64,000 bases of DNA from Desulfobacterales bacterium (GCA_028282295.1 JANQIE010000081.1:1-64000), one strand, 5' to 3'; positions 1 to 10,793 are shown, numbered from the stretch's first letter. A program made the numbers and translations. The notes: generated by a model not told the origin, from the sequence alone.

Positions 1-24
1 CCGGCGACTAAATATGTAAGCCTT

Positions 25-53
25 CGTCATGCCGGACTTGATCCGGCATCCAG
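25..53. repeat. Palindromic dispersed-type repeat (CGTCATGCCGGACTTGATCCGGCATCCAG)
   Basis: GCCGGA-CTTGA-TCCGGC hairpin read directly; resembles a REP-like unit common in proteobacterial intergenic DNA. Confidence 0.5.
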
Positions 54-115
54 AATAGAATTGACGCTCTCCTAATTCCCAAATGCGGTTATTCTGAAAT
101 TCCCTTTCATCGGTC

Positions 116-145
116 TTGACAAGGGGTTGAAATAGGCGTTATACA
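116..145 (+). promoter_or_regulatory. Putative sigma70-type promoter of peptide ABC operon
   Basis: TTGACA-N17-TTATAC upstream of the substrate-binding protein gene. Confidence 0.5.
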
Positions 146-302
146 AAGTGAACGCTGTTTGCACGGCGATCTCCCCTCCCGGCGTGCGTTTACCTCCTGT
201 GCTCGCATTCAAAGCCGGTGCAAATTATCTTCGCCCGTCTTTTCATGTAAACGTTTCACCATTTACAAATTGTTTCCCAAACACCAAAGGAGGTGTCCGG
301 CT

Positions 303-2045
303 ATGCGTAAATCGATTTGCCTTTTGATTGTTCTATTTGCGGTGGCCAGCAGTTTACATGCGGCTCCGAAAAATCCGCACACATTTATCTTCGAAGACTA
401 CGGCACGGTGCGCACCCTTGACCCATCCGTGGCATACGACAATGTTTCCCAGCAGCGGATTCTGAACCTCTACGAAACGTTGATCTTCTTCGACGGCTCG
501 GCCACGGATAAATTTATTCCGGTCCTGGCCACGCAAGTGCCCTCGGTCGCCAACGGCGGCATCTCGGCCGACGGTAAAACCTACAGGGTGTCGATCCGCA
601 AAGGCGTCAAATTTCACCACGGCAGTACGTTGACCGCCGAGGATGTGGCCTATTCATTCAAGCGTCACATGATCGCCGACCCGGACGGCGGCCCCATGTG
701 GATGATGCTTGAAGCCTTGACCGGCGAGGGGTCCACGCGTGGCAAGGACGGCAACATCGTCACCGGGGTTTTTGAGAAGATCGACAAGTCGGTCGCCGTA
801 AAGGCAGATCAGGTCGTTTTCAACCTGCCGCGTCCGTTCCCCCCCTTCCTGACGCTGTTGGCCAACTCTTACGGCGGTATCGTGGTCGACAAGGAATGGG
901 CCGTTCAAAACGGCTGTTGGGACGGCAATATCGCCAATGCCGCCAAATACAACAATCCCAAGCCCGGACACGAACCCCTGCAAAATAAGGCCAGCGGCAC
1001 CGGCGCCTTTAAAATGCTCTCCTGGGAACCGTCCAAGCAGTTTATCTTCGAGCGCTTTGAAGACTATTGGGGCCCCAAACCGGTCCTGAAAAAAGCGATT
1101 ATCAAACACGTCTCCGAGTGGTCTTCCCGCAAGCTGGCGCTTCAAAACGGCGACGCCGACAAAGTGACTGTCGATGCGCAGTTCTTACCCGAAGCGCAGG
1201 CCATGCAAGGGGTTAAAATCTACAAGGTGCCCCAACTGTCGGTCACCGGCGCGCTTTTTTGCCAAAAGGTCAACCCCACGGGCAATCCGAATATCGGCTC
1301 GGGTAAACTGGACGGTGACGGGATTCCACCCGATTTCTTCTCCGACATCCATGTCCGCCGGGCGTTCCTGCATGCCTTTGACCGCGAGACCTATAAGGCC
1401 GATGTCTGGAACGGCGAAGTATTGCTGCCCCCCACCCCCAACCCGGTCGGGCTGGCTTATTTCAAGGAAGACGTACCGGTCTACGCTTTTGACCTTGAAA
1501 AAGCGGCCGCCGAGATGAAAAAGGCCTGGGACGGGCAAGTCTGGAAAAAGGGATTTAAAATGGCCATCACGCACAACACCGGCAACTCGCAGCGTGAAGC
1601 CGCGGCCCACATGCTGGCCGAAAACATCATGAGCCTGAATCCCAAATTTCGCATCGAAGTGCAAAATGTAGCCTGGAAAGACTATCTGGTCAAATACCGC
1701 AACTACCAGTATCCTATTTTTATCATCGGCTGGGGCGCCGACTATCCTGACCCCGACAACTTTTTGTTCACCTTCATGGGCTCCACCGGTGTCTACGGAA
1801 GATACATGGCCTACCAAAACGAAGAGGTCGACCGGCTTTGCAAAGACGGCCGTCAACTGGTCGAGCCGGCCAGGCGCAAAGCAGTTTACCATCGCCTGCA
1901 GGACCTATGGTATCAGGAAGCCCTGGGGGCCGTGATCTACCAGCAAATCGCCTTTTTAACCTACCGGGACTGGGTACAAGGATTTGTACCTCATCCCATG
2001 TTCAACGATCCGTTTGATCTGTTAAAACGACTGTCGAAGAAGTAA
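303..2045 (+). CDS. Peptide/oligopeptide ABC transporter substrate-binding protein (SBP family 5)
   Basis: Signal peptide MRKSICLLIVLFAVASSLHA preceded by aaaggaggtg RBS; SBP_bac_5-like sequence; followed by two permeases and two ATPases. Confidence 0.9.
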   Translation: MRKSICLLIVLFAVASSLHAAPKNPHTFIFEDYGTVRTLDPSVAYDNVSQQRILNLYETLIFFDGSATDKFIPVLATQVPSVANGGISADGKTYRVSIRKGVKFHHGSTLTAEDVAYSFKRHMIADPDGGPMWMMLEALTGEGSTRGKDGNIVTGVFEKIDKSVAVKADQVVFNLPRPFPPFLTLLANSYGGIVVDKEWAVQNGCWDGNIANAAKYNNPKPGHEPLQNKASGTGAFKMLSWEPSKQFIFERFEDYWGPKPVLKKAIIKHVSEWSSRKLALQNGDADKVTVDAQFLPEAQAMQGVKIYKVPQLSVTGALFCQKVNPTGNPNIGSGKLDGDGIPPDFFSDIHVRRAFLHAFDRETYKADVWNGEVLLPPTPNPVGLAYFKEDVPVYAFDLEKAAAEMKKAWDGQVWKKGFKMAITHNTGNSQREAAAHMLAENIMSLNPKFRIEVQNVAWKDYLVKYRNYQYPIFIIGWGADYPDPDNFLFTFMGSTGVYGRYMAYQNEEVDRLCKDGRQLVEPARRKAVYHRLQDLWYQEALGAVIYQQIAFLTYRDWVQGFVPHPMFNDPFDLLKRLSKK

Positions 2046-2048
2046 TCA

Positions 2049-3080
2049 ATGGCGGCTTACATCATTCGCCGGCTGTTTTTTCTACTGTTCGTGCTGTTCG
2101 GCGTCTCGGTCCTGATCTTCGGATTGATGATGACGTTCAGCCCTGAACGCCGTGCGGCAGCCTATATCACCTCGCCACAGCAGGCCAAGGACATCCCCAG
2201 GATCGTCGAGCAGTTGGGCCTCGACGATCCGGTCTACCTGCAGTACTTGCGGTGGGTCGGCCGTGTCGCTCAGGGCAATCTGGGCTGGTCGCTGGTCGCC
2301 TCCAGTACGGTATGGGATGCATTTTGGCGCTACTTTCCCACAACCCTTGAACTTAATCTGTTCGCCGCTCCGCTGGTGATCCTGGTGGGTATCTGGCTGG
2401 GGACTCTGGCCGGTGTCAACCGGGATACCTGGCTCGATCATGCCACGCGCATTTTTGCCATTGTTGGCTGGTCCCTGCCGACCTTTCTGTTCGCCCTGGT
2501 GCTGTTGATGGTCTTTTACGGCTATTTCAATATCTTCAGTCCGGGCATCATTTCCGATTCCGTGCAACTGTGGCTGGCCGACCATCCGGATCAGTTTACG
2601 CGTTACACCGGCATGTACACCATCGATGGCCTTCTGAACGGCAATCTGCGGGTATTTGCGGACGCCCTGGCGCATTTGGTGCTACCGGTGATCACCCAGG
2701 TGATCGTGGTGGTCGCGCTGTTGATGCGGGTCATGCGCTCGGGCATGATTGAAGAGATGGGCAAAGACTATGTCATTACCGCCCGGGCCAAGGGGGCCGA
2801 TTTTCGCACCATTTACCACAAGCATGCCCGCAAAAACGCGCTGATCCCGGTGATCACTGTGGCCGGTCAACTGGTGGCCCTTTCAATGGAAGGTTCCATC
2901 GCAGTGGAAGTAATCTTCAATCGTCAGGGGATGGGGTGGTGGCTGGCCGGCTCGGCCACCCAGCTCGACATGCCGGTGCTGATGAGTGTCTGCCTGTTTA
3001 TCGGCGTGGTCTTTGTGGTTGCCAACCTTATTATCGACTTGATGTATGCGGCCATCGATCCGCGCATCCGACTAGAATAA
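2049..3080 (+). CDS. Peptide ABC transporter permease (DppB/OppB-like)
   Basis: Membrane protein MAAYIIRRLFFLLFVLFGVSVLIF; EAA-loop-like segment; operon context. Confidence 0.9.
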   Translation: MAAYIIRRLFFLLFVLFGVSVLIFGLMMTFSPERRAAAYITSPQQAKDIPRIVEQLGLDDPVYLQYLRWVGRVAQGNLGWSLVASSTVWDAFWRYFPTTLELNLFAAPLVILVGIWLGTLAGVNRDTWLDHATRIFAIVGWSLPTFLFALVLLMVFYGYFNIFSPGIISDSVQLWLADHPDQFTRYTGMYTIDGLLNGNLRVFADALAHLVLPVITQVIVVVALLMRVMRSGMIEEMGKDYVITARAKGADFRTIYHKHARKNALIPVITVAGQLVALSMEGSIAVEVIFNRQGMGWWLAGSATQLDMPVLMSVCLFIGVVFVVANLIIDLMYAAIDPRIRLE

Positions 3081-3131
3081 ATGCAATTAATAATTAAGAG
3101 TTGAGGTTGACGTCATTTTAAGCGAAACATT

Positions 3132-4037
3132 ATGAAAACCGAGCATCCCAAACTGCGAGAATTCAAGTTCACCCTTTATCGCATTTTCAAAAATCCGGCG
3201 GCCATCATCGGTTTCAGCCTGCTGATCTTTTTTACCGTGGTGGCCCTGGCCGCACCCTACCTGGCGCCGCCCAAATATGCGCATGCGCCGTATCGCATGC
3301 CGCATAAAGGCTTTTCGCCTACCCCGAAAGCCCCCAGTGAGAAGAATATCTTCGGCACAACTTCCGGGCAGTACGACATCTACTACGGAGTGGTGTGGGG
3401 CACCCGCACGGCCTTTAAAATCGGTTTGTGGGTGGTGTGCGTGGCCGGCGTGATCGGGATCGCCCTTGGAGTGATCGCCGGATATTATGGCGGCTGGTTC
3501 GATGAGATCTTGATGCGTCTGGTCGATATCATGTGGTCGGTGCCGCTTTTGGTGATGGCCATGACCATTGTGGTGGCCTTTGGCCGGGGCTTGAACAATA
3601 TCATCATCGCGCTGATTCTTGTGGAGTGGCGTTGGTATGTGCGCGTGATTCGCAGCGAAGTGCTCAAGCTGCGCGATCAGGATTTCGTGCAGGCCGCGCG
3701 GCTGATGGGGGTCTCCGATTTCAAAATCATGTGGCGTCACATCCTGCCCAATTCCATCTATCCGGTGCTGATCATGGCCTCGATGGACATGGGCTCGATG
3801 GTGATCACGGCTTCGTTTATGAGTTTTGTCGGCTTGGGTGCGCCCAAAGGTTTTGCTGACTGGGGGCAGATGGTCGCCCTGGCGCGCAACTACATTGTCG
3901 GGCCGCCCGACGACCCGTTGCGCTATTGGTACACCGTGGTCATTCCGGGCGGCTGCATCATTTTGTTTGTTCTGGCTTGGAACCTGATCGGCGACGCCTT
4001 GCGTGACGCCTTTGATCCCAAGTTGCGTCGGAGGTAA
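3132..4037 (+). CDS. Peptide ABC transporter permease (DppC/OppC-like)
   Basis: DppC-like N-terminus and TM pattern; operon context. Confidence 0.9.
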   Translation: MKTEHPKLREFKFTLYRIFKNPAAIIGFSLLIFFTVVALAAPYLAPPKYAHAPYRMPHKGFSPTPKAPSEKNIFGTTSGQYDIYYGVVWGTRTAFKIGLWVVCVAGVIGIALGVIAGYYGGWFDEILMRLVDIMWSVPLLVMAMTIVVAFGRGLNNIIIALILVEWRWYVRVIRSEVLKLRDQDFVQAARLMGVSDFKIMWRHILPNSIYPVLIMASMDMGSMVITASFMSFVGLGAPKGFADWGQMVALARNYIVGPPDDPLRYWYTVVIPGGCIILFVLAWNLIGDALRDAFDPKLRRR

Positions 4038-4040
4038 CCC

Positions 4041-5189
4041 GTGTCGGCGATTTTGCAAACCAGAAACCTGATCACCAATTTCTACACCTACGAAGGGGTA
4101 GTCAAGGCGCTCAACAACGTGAGCATAACAGTCCGGCGCGGTGAAACCTTTGGCTTGGTAGGGGAGTCCGGCTGCGGCAAATCAGTAACCGTGCGCTCCA
4201 TCATGCGGGTCATCTCGGCACCCGGTAAAATTGAAGGCGGCCAAGTCCTTTTTTTTCGCGACGAAGCCAAGCCGGATGAAGCTGAAGACCTGTTGCAAAA
4301 AAACGAAGCCGACATGCAGGCCCTTCGCGGCGATACCATATCGATGATTTTCCAGGAGCCGAACGCCGCCCTGAATCCGGTGATGACCGTTGGTGAACAG
4401 GTGGCCGAAAGCTTTCTGTTTCACCGGACCGCCTCCCTGGCCCGTGATGCCGTCGCCAGGATGCAGGACGAACCAGGAGCTTATGGCCTGTCGGGAAGGT
4501 TATTTAAATCCTTCCTGCAAAAGGCCGCCGGGCAGGACCCGCGGCTTCCGATGCTGAAAATCGCCGACCGCTTGCCCCTGCTGCGACGCTGGCGCAAACC
4601 GCTGCTGGCCGAAGCACTCAAGCGGAGCGTCAAAATCATCGGCCAATTGGGGATTGCCAACCCCGAAGAGATTATCGGCCGCTATCCGCATCAGTTGTCC
4701 GGCGGCATGAAACAGCGCATCGTCATCGCCATTGCCTTGGCCTGTCAGCCGGATTTGCTGATCGCCGATGAAGCGACCTCCAACCTGGATGTCACCATCC
4801 AGGCGCAAATCCTCGATCTGCTGCACCAATTAAAAAAAACAACCATTCAATCCATCCTGTTGATCACGCACGACTTGGGCGTGGTGGCGGAAACCTGCGA
4901 CCGGGTAGGGGTGATGTACGCCGGCACGGTTTGCGAGGTTGCCCCGGTGAGGGCGTTGTTTGAAAAGCCGCTGCATCCTTACTCGGCAGCCCTGTTGAAT
5001 TCCGTGCCCAAATTACATCAAAAAGGCGAACTGGCCGCCATCGAGGGGAGCGTGCCCAACCTGGTCACGCCTCCCACCGGTTGCCGTTTTCACCCCCGGT
5101 GCGACAAGGCGCTGGAAATCTGTTTGCAGAAAAATCCCGAACTGAAACGCATGGCGCAGGATCACTTTGTGGCGTGTCATTTGTACTGA
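4041..5189 (+). CDS. Peptide ABC transporter ATP-binding protein (OppD/DppD-like)
   Basis: Walker A GESGCGKS, signature LSGGMKQR, Walker B LLIADEATSNLD, C-terminal CRFHPRC motif. Confidence 0.92.
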   Translation: MSAILQTRNLITNFYTYEGVVKALNNVSITVRRGETFGLVGESGCGKSVTVRSIMRVISAPGKIEGGQVLFFRDEAKPDEAEDLLQKNEADMQALRGDTISMIFQEPNAALNPVMTVGEQVAESFLFHRTASLARDAVARMQDEPGAYGLSGRLFKSFLQKAAGQDPRLPMLKIADRLPLLRRWRKPLLAEALKRSVKIIGQLGIANPEEIIGRYPHQLSGGMKQRIVIAIALACQPDLLIADEATSNLDVTIQAQILDLLHQLKKTTIQSILLITHDLGVVAETCDRVGVMYAGTVCEVAPVRALFEKPLHPYSAALLNSVPKLHQKGELAAIEGSVPNLVTPPTGCRFHPRCDKALEICLQKNPELKRMAQDHFVACHLY

Positions 5190-5254
5190 GATGGTTTGGG
5201 CGTTGGAAGTTGAAACTTGAAATTCGGCAAAGGGTAGAAAAACACAAAATCGAC

Positions 5255-6274
5255 ATGGACACCATTTTAGAACTGAAAAAACTGCAGAAGCACTACTCGA
5301 TCCGTGGCGGCGTGCTGCGGCGCCAAGTGAACACGGTCAGAGCCCTGGATGGTATCGATCTGGACATCTACCGGGGAGAATGCCTGGGGCTGGTGGGAGA
5401 ATCGGGGTGCGGCAAAACGACCACCGGTAAAGCCATTGTACGGCTGCATGCTGCCACGGCCGGTAGTATTCACTTTCATCCGGCCAACGGGGATGCCGAT
5501 ATGGATATCGCCCGGGTGCCGCGCCGACGGTTGAAGAAAATGGGTTTGCGCAGTAAATTACAGATGGTGTTTCAAGATCCGACAACGTCGCTCAATCCCC
5601 GCATGCTGGTTAAAAATATCATTGCCGAACCGATTCGCGAACGCGAGCGCCTGACCGCCCGACAGCTTGAAGACCGGGTGCTGGAATTGCTGGTGATGGT
5701 CGGGTTGACCCGTGATCATTTGTTGCGGTATCCGCACGAGTTTTCGGGCGGCCAACGCCAACGCATCGCCGTGGCCCGCGCCATTGCGGCGAGTCCTGAA
5801 TTCATCGTGCTGGATGAACCGACCTCAGCCCTCGATGTGTCGGTCCAGGCTCAAATCCTGAATCTGCTGCAGCAGTTGCGCAGGAAACTGAATTTAACCT
5901 ACCTGTTTGTCTCACATCATTTGCTGGTCGTAAAATATATCGCCACCCGGATCGCGGTTATGTATCTGGGTAAAATCGTCGAGCTGGCACCCACGGACCA
6001 ATTGTTTGCCGACCCGCGCCACCCCTACACCTGTGCGCTTTTATCCGGCATACCAATCCCCGAGGTCGGCCCGCGCCCGGCCCGCATGGTGCTGACCGGC
6101 GACGTGCCCAGCCCCTTGAATCCGCCCGACGCCTGCCGTTTCCACACGCGCTGCCCGTTTTGTATCGCGATTTGCCGCGAACAGGAACCGCCATTGGAAA
6201 AGAACGGCCGGGGCTATGCGGCCTGCCACCGTAAAAACGAGGTGCCCGGTCTGGTTGCCACGCAGTACGGCTAG
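5255..6274 (+). CDS. Peptide ABC transporter ATP-binding protein (OppF/DppF-like)
   Basis: Walker A GESGCGKT, FSGGQRQR, IVLDEPTSALD; ORF track start (5081) is too far upstream, MDTILELKK at 5255 is likelier. Confidence 0.9.
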   Translation: MDTILELKKLQKHYSIRGGVLRRQVNTVRALDGIDLDIYRGECLGLVGESGCGKTTTGKAIVRLHAATAGSIHFHPANGDADMDIARVPRRRLKKMGLRSKLQMVFQDPTTSLNPRMLVKNIIAEPIRERERLTARQLEDRVLELLVMVGLTRDHLLRYPHEFSGGQRQRIAVARAIAASPEFIVLDEPTSALDVSVQAQILNLLQQLRRKLNLTYLFVSHHLLVVKYIATRIAVMYLGKIVELAPTDQLFADPRHPYTCALLSGIPIPEVGPRPARMVLTGDVPSPLNPPDACRFHTRCPFCIAICREQEPPLEKNGRGYAACHRKNEVPGLVATQYG

Positions 6275-6535
6275 GCCTCATACTCCATTTGCAACGTATG
6301 CTGGATGTCGATGCAGCCGATCACGCTCCGGGCCGCCGACCAGATAATCGGCCAACGCCTTTTGGGCGGCTTCCTGCTTTTCCTCCGGTAGCTGCGAAAG
6401 GCACGTGACCGCAATCTTGAAAATGCCGCCAACCGCTTCGATGTCGCCATGTACCTCGGCTTTTTAGCGGTTACGGCGCTAACGATACGATCCAGGGTTG
6501 TGGCATATTCTTCATCGGGACCAATTTGCGCGAGC
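6275..6535 (-). pseudogene. Decayed coding remnant (unidentified family)
   Basis: Minus strand reads IGPDEEYATTLDRIVSAVTAKK.. / EVHGDIEAVGGIFKIAVTCLSQLPEEKQEAAQKALADYLVGGPERDR / SVIGCIDIQHTLQMEYEA in two frames, as after frameshifts. Confidence 0.35.
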
Positions 6536-6537
6536 CC

Positions 6538-7407
6538 TTAAATACTGATTCGATCCTTGCCTTGCTTTTTGGACAAATAAAGCTTCTTGTCGGCCAAACT
6601 GATAAATTCGGAAATGGATACAATGGAAGGTTCAAGCGCCTGGATACCGGCACTGAAGGTTACCTTGATTTGCTGGTCGCTGTAAGTGTAGACGGCCCGC
6701 CCAAGCAGGGTTCTGAGTTTCGCCATGACCGTCAACGCCATTTGGATGTTGGTATCCGGCAGCATGAAAATGAATTCTTCGCCGCCGTACCGCGCCAGTA
6801 CATCTTCGGAGCGAATATTTTTTTTAAACAGTTTGGCAATGTTGGCCAAAAGATAATCGCCGGCCTGGTGACCGAAAGTGTCGTTGATCTGTTTGAAGTT
6901 ATCGATATCAACCAGGCTCAAACTCAACGGTGTCTTTTGCCGGTGCGCCCGGCTCATCTCAACCTTGAGCAACTCGGTAAAGTGCTTTTTATTGTAGACT
7001 TGGGTTAAACCGTCGAGAACGGCCAATTTATAGATTTCATCATGAAAGTTAACTTCAACCGAGTCGGCGTATAAAAACTTCAATACGGTTGTGCCGATAA
7101 GGATGCGGTCGCCGTTTTTTAACACTGCCGTGTCGACCTTGGTCAAGTTCAGGTAGGTGCCGTTAGTGCTGCTTTGATCGATCAAATGGATTTGATCATT
7201 TTTTTTGAGAATGACGGCATGATTGCGCGAGGCGGCCGGATCGTCCAACGGGATATCGGCAGACTCGTCACGGCCTAGTTTGATTTTGGCTTTGCTGATG
7301 CTCAGGGTTTTGCCCATGTCCTTGCCTGATAGAACTACCAGGCAAAATTCACGTTTACTGTTGTGCTTGGGCGTTTGGCCCAATACCGCCGTCCGATCGC
7401 CGTCCAT
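6538..7407 (-). CDS. FHA domain - GGDEF diguanylate cyclase
   Basis: FHA core (LGRDESADIPLDDPAASRNHAVI..STNGTYLN) plus GGDEF variant RYGGEEFIFMLP. Confidence 0.9.
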   Translation of the reverse strand: MDGDRTAVLGQTPKHNSKREFCLVVLSGKDMGKTLSISKAKIKLGRDESADIPLDDPAASRNHAVILKKNDQIHLIDQSSTNGTYLNLTKVDTAVLKNGDRILIGTTVLKFLYADSVEVNFHDEIYKLAVLDGLTQVYNKKHFTELLKVEMSRAHRQKTPLSLSLVDIDNFKQINDTFGHQAGDYLLANIAKLFKKNIRSEDVLARYGGEEFIFMLPDTNIQMALTVMAKLRTLLGRAVYTYSDQQIKVTFSAGIQALEPSIVSISEFISLADKKLYLSKKQGKDRISI

Positions 7408-7767
7408 ATCTATCCGGCTCCTCTCGATTAGTGCCTCACATTATATCTACCATAAGACATATCGATAATTTATGCCACTTTTTAAGAATTGGGATCGGGA
7501 ATTCGCCGTAAAACTTGAGTTTGCAAGCCATACAGGCCTTCGGGAATGGAAAAGGGAGCGCACAAGGCGCTCCCTTTAGAGGGACCCAACACGCTATGAT
7601 TAGCGTGTTTTTACATGTCGAGTCTCAAAAGCAAATATGAGGCCATGTCGCCGTTTATTTTTATCTATCTGTTTTTATGGGTAATTTATTTTTGGCAATG
7701 TGACTTGGGAGTGAAATAGGGGCTGAAGGTTGTGAAATAAAATTCACAATTGAGAGGTGGATACCAT

Positions 7768-7803
7768 AAAAAAAGGGAGATGCCGCACGGCATCTCCCCT
7801 TTG
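7768..7803 (-). terminator. Intrinsic terminator downstream of sat
   Basis: AAAGGGAGATGCCG-CA-CGGCATCTCCCCTTT hairpin; T-tract on minus strand. Confidence 0.8.
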
Positions 7804-7823
7804 GATTTTAAATATGATGTGCT

Positions 7824-9098
7824 TTATTCGCCGGTAGCGGCGGAGTGTGTTTTGATTTCGACTTTTTCGGTCAAGCCGGAATAGTACTCGCGCAGGATAT
7901 CCAATACTTCATCACGACCGAAGTGATCGGGCAGGTCGGTGCCTTCGGACAGGCCCTTACGCAGCATGGTGCCGGACAACAGGACGCGGTCTTCCTTGGT
8001 ATGCGGGCAGGTGCGCAGGGACGCCATGCCGTCACATTTGTAGCAGTAGAAGGTCCAGTCGATTTTCAACGGTGTGCAGAGCAGGGCTTTGCCTTCCCCG
8101 GCCGGGGCCGGGATTTTGTCGAAGATGGTTTGCGCTTCGAACATACCGTAGAAGTCACCCACACCGGCGTGATCGCGGCCGATGATCATGCGCGAGCAAC
8201 CGTAGTTCTGGCGGAAAGCGGCGTGCAGCAGGCCTTCACGCGGACCGGCATAGCGCATGTCCAGCGGATACCCGCCCTGAACCACCTTGTCTTCCACAAA
8301 GTAGTTTTTCACCAGCACGTCGATGCATTTGACACGCACTTCCGCGGGAATGTCGCCCGGTTTCAGGTTGCCCACCAGTGAATGGATGAAAGCACCATCG
8401 CAAACCTCGATGGCAATCTTGGCCAGATATTCATGGCTGCGGTGCATCGGATTTCTGAGTTGCAGGGCGGCAACTTCTTTCCAGCCACGCTCTTCAAAAA
8501 TTTTACGGGATTCGGCCGGTCTTTGATAAATACCGGCATACTTGGTGGGATACTCGCCTTCGCTCAGCACCTTCACGGGGCCGGCCAGGCAGAATGCGCC
8601 CTGGTTCATAACCATCTGGACGCCCGGATGATCGTCCTTGGCGATTTTCCAGAATTCTTCGGCGGTCGGGGTGCCTTCGCCCATGTAAACTTTTTCGCAC
8701 TCCCATTTTTTGTCGGCCTCGGTCATTTCGAATTTTTCGGTGACCTTCATGGTAGCCATGATTTCATCGCCTTCCGAATCGTACAGAGCGATTTCATCGC
8801 CTTCCTTGACGGCGCCCGCCTCATCGGCGGTTACATCCAGCATAACCGGCACCGGCCAGAAAGTGCCGTCAGCCGTCAGGAAATTTTCACAGACCCCTTT
8901 CCAGTCGGCTTTGGTCATGAAACCGGTCAGCGGGCTGAAACCGCCGATGCCGATCATGATCAAATCACCTTTTACACGCGGTGAAATTGAGACCTTTTGA
9001 AAGCCCTCGGCTTTTTTCTTTTCGGCGTCCAGGTCGGCGCCCTCAAGCAGACATACGGTCAACCCTTTGCCGCCATGCGGAGGAATAAGTTGTGACAT
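7824..9098 (-). CDS. sat: Sulfate adenylyltransferase (ATP sulfurylase)
   Basis: Conserved ATP sulfurylase motifs [34 protein letters not shown]. Confidence 0.95.
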   Translation of the reverse strand: MSQLIPPHGGKGLTVCLLEGADLDAEKKKAEGFQKVSISPRVKGDLIMIGIGGFSPLTGFMTKADWKGVCENFLTADGTFWPVPVMLDVTADEAGAVKEGDEIALYDSEGDEIMATMKVTEKFEMTEADKKWECEKVYMGEGTPTAEEFWKIAKDDHPGVQMVMNQGAFCLAGPVKVLSEGEYPTKYAGIYQRPAESRKIFEERGWKEVAALQLRNPMHRSHEYLAKIAIEVCDGAFIHSLVGNLKPGDIPAEVRVKCIDVLVKNYFVEDKVVQGGYPLDMRYAGPREGLLHAAFRQNYGCSRMIIGRDHAGVGDFYGMFEAQTIFDKIPAPAGEGKALLCTPLKIDWTFYCYKCDGMASLRTCPHTKEDRVLLSGTMLRKGLSEGTDLPDHFGRDEVLDILREYYSGLTEKVEIKTHSAATGE

Positions 9099-9344
9099 TG
9101 ATACCTTCTCCTTTCCCTATTTTTATAGTTTAACGTTTTTGCAACGTTCCGATCGTTAGGCTGCATACAAAAGATATTTGATTAGTCGTTATAGACAGGT
9201 TTGTCAAGCCTATTCAAATACGCAGGGATAACTGGAAAGCCTGCCGGACAAGCATTTGGTGGCTTTTACAGGCCGGCCTTGATTGGAAACGGCATCAATG
9301 CTTACTATGTCACAAAATTTCAAACCGTTGCGAAAGGAGCCAAG

Positions 9345-10145
9345 ATGACGCAGTCTTTTGAAAAGTACCAAGCCTTTGATCAACCGCAAATTCTGCAGGT
9401 GTTGTTTCATCCCCGGCCGGAAACGGGACGGTCGGCCGGCCGGGGCACGTTTGAGGACCTGTCGATTGAAGTTGCGCCTGGTATCCATGTCGGCGGTTGC
9501 TTTCATCCGTCGGCTAAAACGGCTCCCACCCTGTTGTTTTTTCACGGTAACGGGGAGATCGTAGCCGATTATGATGAGATGGCGCCGTTATTCGTGCGCC
9601 AGGGAATTAATTTTCTGGTGGTTGATTACCGTGGTTATGGGCGCTCGCAGGGACGACCGACGGTGGCGGCAATGATGCAGGATGCACACACAATTTTTGA
9701 TTTTGTCTCAAATTGGCTGGTCGCGAAAAGCTACACAGGGCCGCTGGCGGTCATGGGGCGTTCCTTGGGCAGCGCCTCGGCGATAGAATTGGCCGCGTCC
9801 TACCCGGAGCGCATCAGGGCGCTGGTTGTTGAAAGTGGCTTTGCCGATCCGGCGCCCTTGCTGCAGCTTTTGGGGGTCGATGCTCAGAGCCTGGGGATCG
9901 ACACGGGCGGTTTGCGCAATGTGGATAAGATCCTTCGTTATCCCGGCCCCACGTTGATTATTCACGGCGAGTTCGATCAAATTATCGCCTGCGACGAGGG
10001 CCGGGCGTTATTTGAGGCCAGTCCGTCGCCGGACAAAACATTTTTAAAAATCGACGGCGCGAATCATAACGATCTGTTTTTTCGCGGCATGACCGAATAT
10101 TTAGACCGAATCAAGCAAATGACGCACAAACTAGCAACAGCTTGA
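9345..10145 (+). CDS. Alpha/beta hydrolase
   Basis: LLFFHGNGE oxyanion-hole region, nucleophile motif GRSLGSASAIEL, HGEFDQI and NHNDLF; RBS aaaggag upstream of 9345. Confidence 0.85.
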   Translation: MTQSFEKYQAFDQPQILQVLFHPRPETGRSAGRGTFEDLSIEVAPGIHVGGCFHPSAKTAPTLLFFHGNGEIVADYDEMAPLFVRQGINFLVVDYRGYGRSQGRPTVAAMMQDAHTIFDFVSNWLVAKSYTGPLAVMGRSLGSASAIELAASYPERIRALVVESGFADPAPLLQLLGVDAQSLGIDTGGLRNVDKILRYPGPTLIIHGEFDQIIACDEGRALFEASPSPDKTFLKIDGANHNDLFFRGMTEYLDRIKQMTHKLATA

Positions 10146-10164
10146 CCACGGTCGTCCTCCAATT

Positions 10165-10551
10165 TCAACTGCGAAACCGCCGATTCCAGTCGTACTCTTT
10201 ACTTGTGACCACATCCTCCATGCGGCGGATGCGGCGCTCCAAGTTTTTAAAGCGGCGATACAGGCTGTGCAGGGTCCCGGTGCGTGAATGAACATAGCCT
10301 TCGTAAAAGGCCTGTTCTTCATCCGAGTGCAACGGTATCACCGGTTCGGGTTTCATGATCAATGCGGCGATCAGGTAAAGGCCGATCACCGGCCACAGCC
10401 CGCTGACAAAAAAGATGAAAACGGCGAGCAAGCGTATCCAGGTCGTCGATATGTCGAAATAGTCGGCCAGACCGCGACAGACCCCCAAGATGACGCCGTC
10501 ACGGGAGCGATATAAGCTGCGTCGATAGCTGTTTTGGCTTTGGGTGCGCAT
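10165..10551 (-). CDS. pspC: PspC-domain stress protein
   Basis: SRDGVILGVCRGLADYFDISTTWIRL PspC motif; next to pspB/pspA. Confidence 0.85.
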   Translation of the reverse strand: MRTQSQNSYRRSLYRSRDGVILGVCRGLADYFDISTTWIRLLAVFIFFVSGLWPVIGLYLIAALIMKPEPVIPLHSDEEQAFYEGYVHSRTGTLHSLYRRFKNLERRIRRMEDVVTSKEYDWNRRFRS

Positions 10552-10553
10552 TA

Positions 10554-10793
10554 TTATTTTTCCTTTTGTTCGCGCTCCATCAGCAGGGTTTCCAAGGCAT
10601 CCACACGTTCTTCCATCTGTTGCAAGCCTTGGAAAATCTCCTGGATCATTTGTGTTTCTTTTTCCTGTTGCTGGGTGCTTTGGGAGGCGGACCCTTTGAT
10701 CATGCGAATGGCTATCAAAATGGTGCCGCCGATTACCCCAAGCGCCAGCAGGCTGCATCCGAAAACGATGGCAACGATAGAAACAACGTTCAT
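10554..10793 (-). CDS. pspB: Phage shock protein B-like membrane protein
   Basis: Short TM protein plus coiled coil (MNVVSIVAIVFGCSLLALGVIGG...QMEERVDALETLL), between pspA and pspC. Confidence 0.7.
   Translation of the reverse strand: MNVVSIVAIVFGCSLLALGVIGGTILIAIRMIKGSASQSTQQQEKETQMIQEIFQGLQQMEERVDALETLLMEREQKEK

Noticed and set aside
1185-1892. Antisense ORF of 235 aa opposite the peptide-binding protein, and many similar overlapping ORFs (e.g. 3087-4058, 28040-29281, 47385-48956, 57093-58322)
   Set aside because: High-GC shadow ORFs opposite well-supported genes; no recognisable families.
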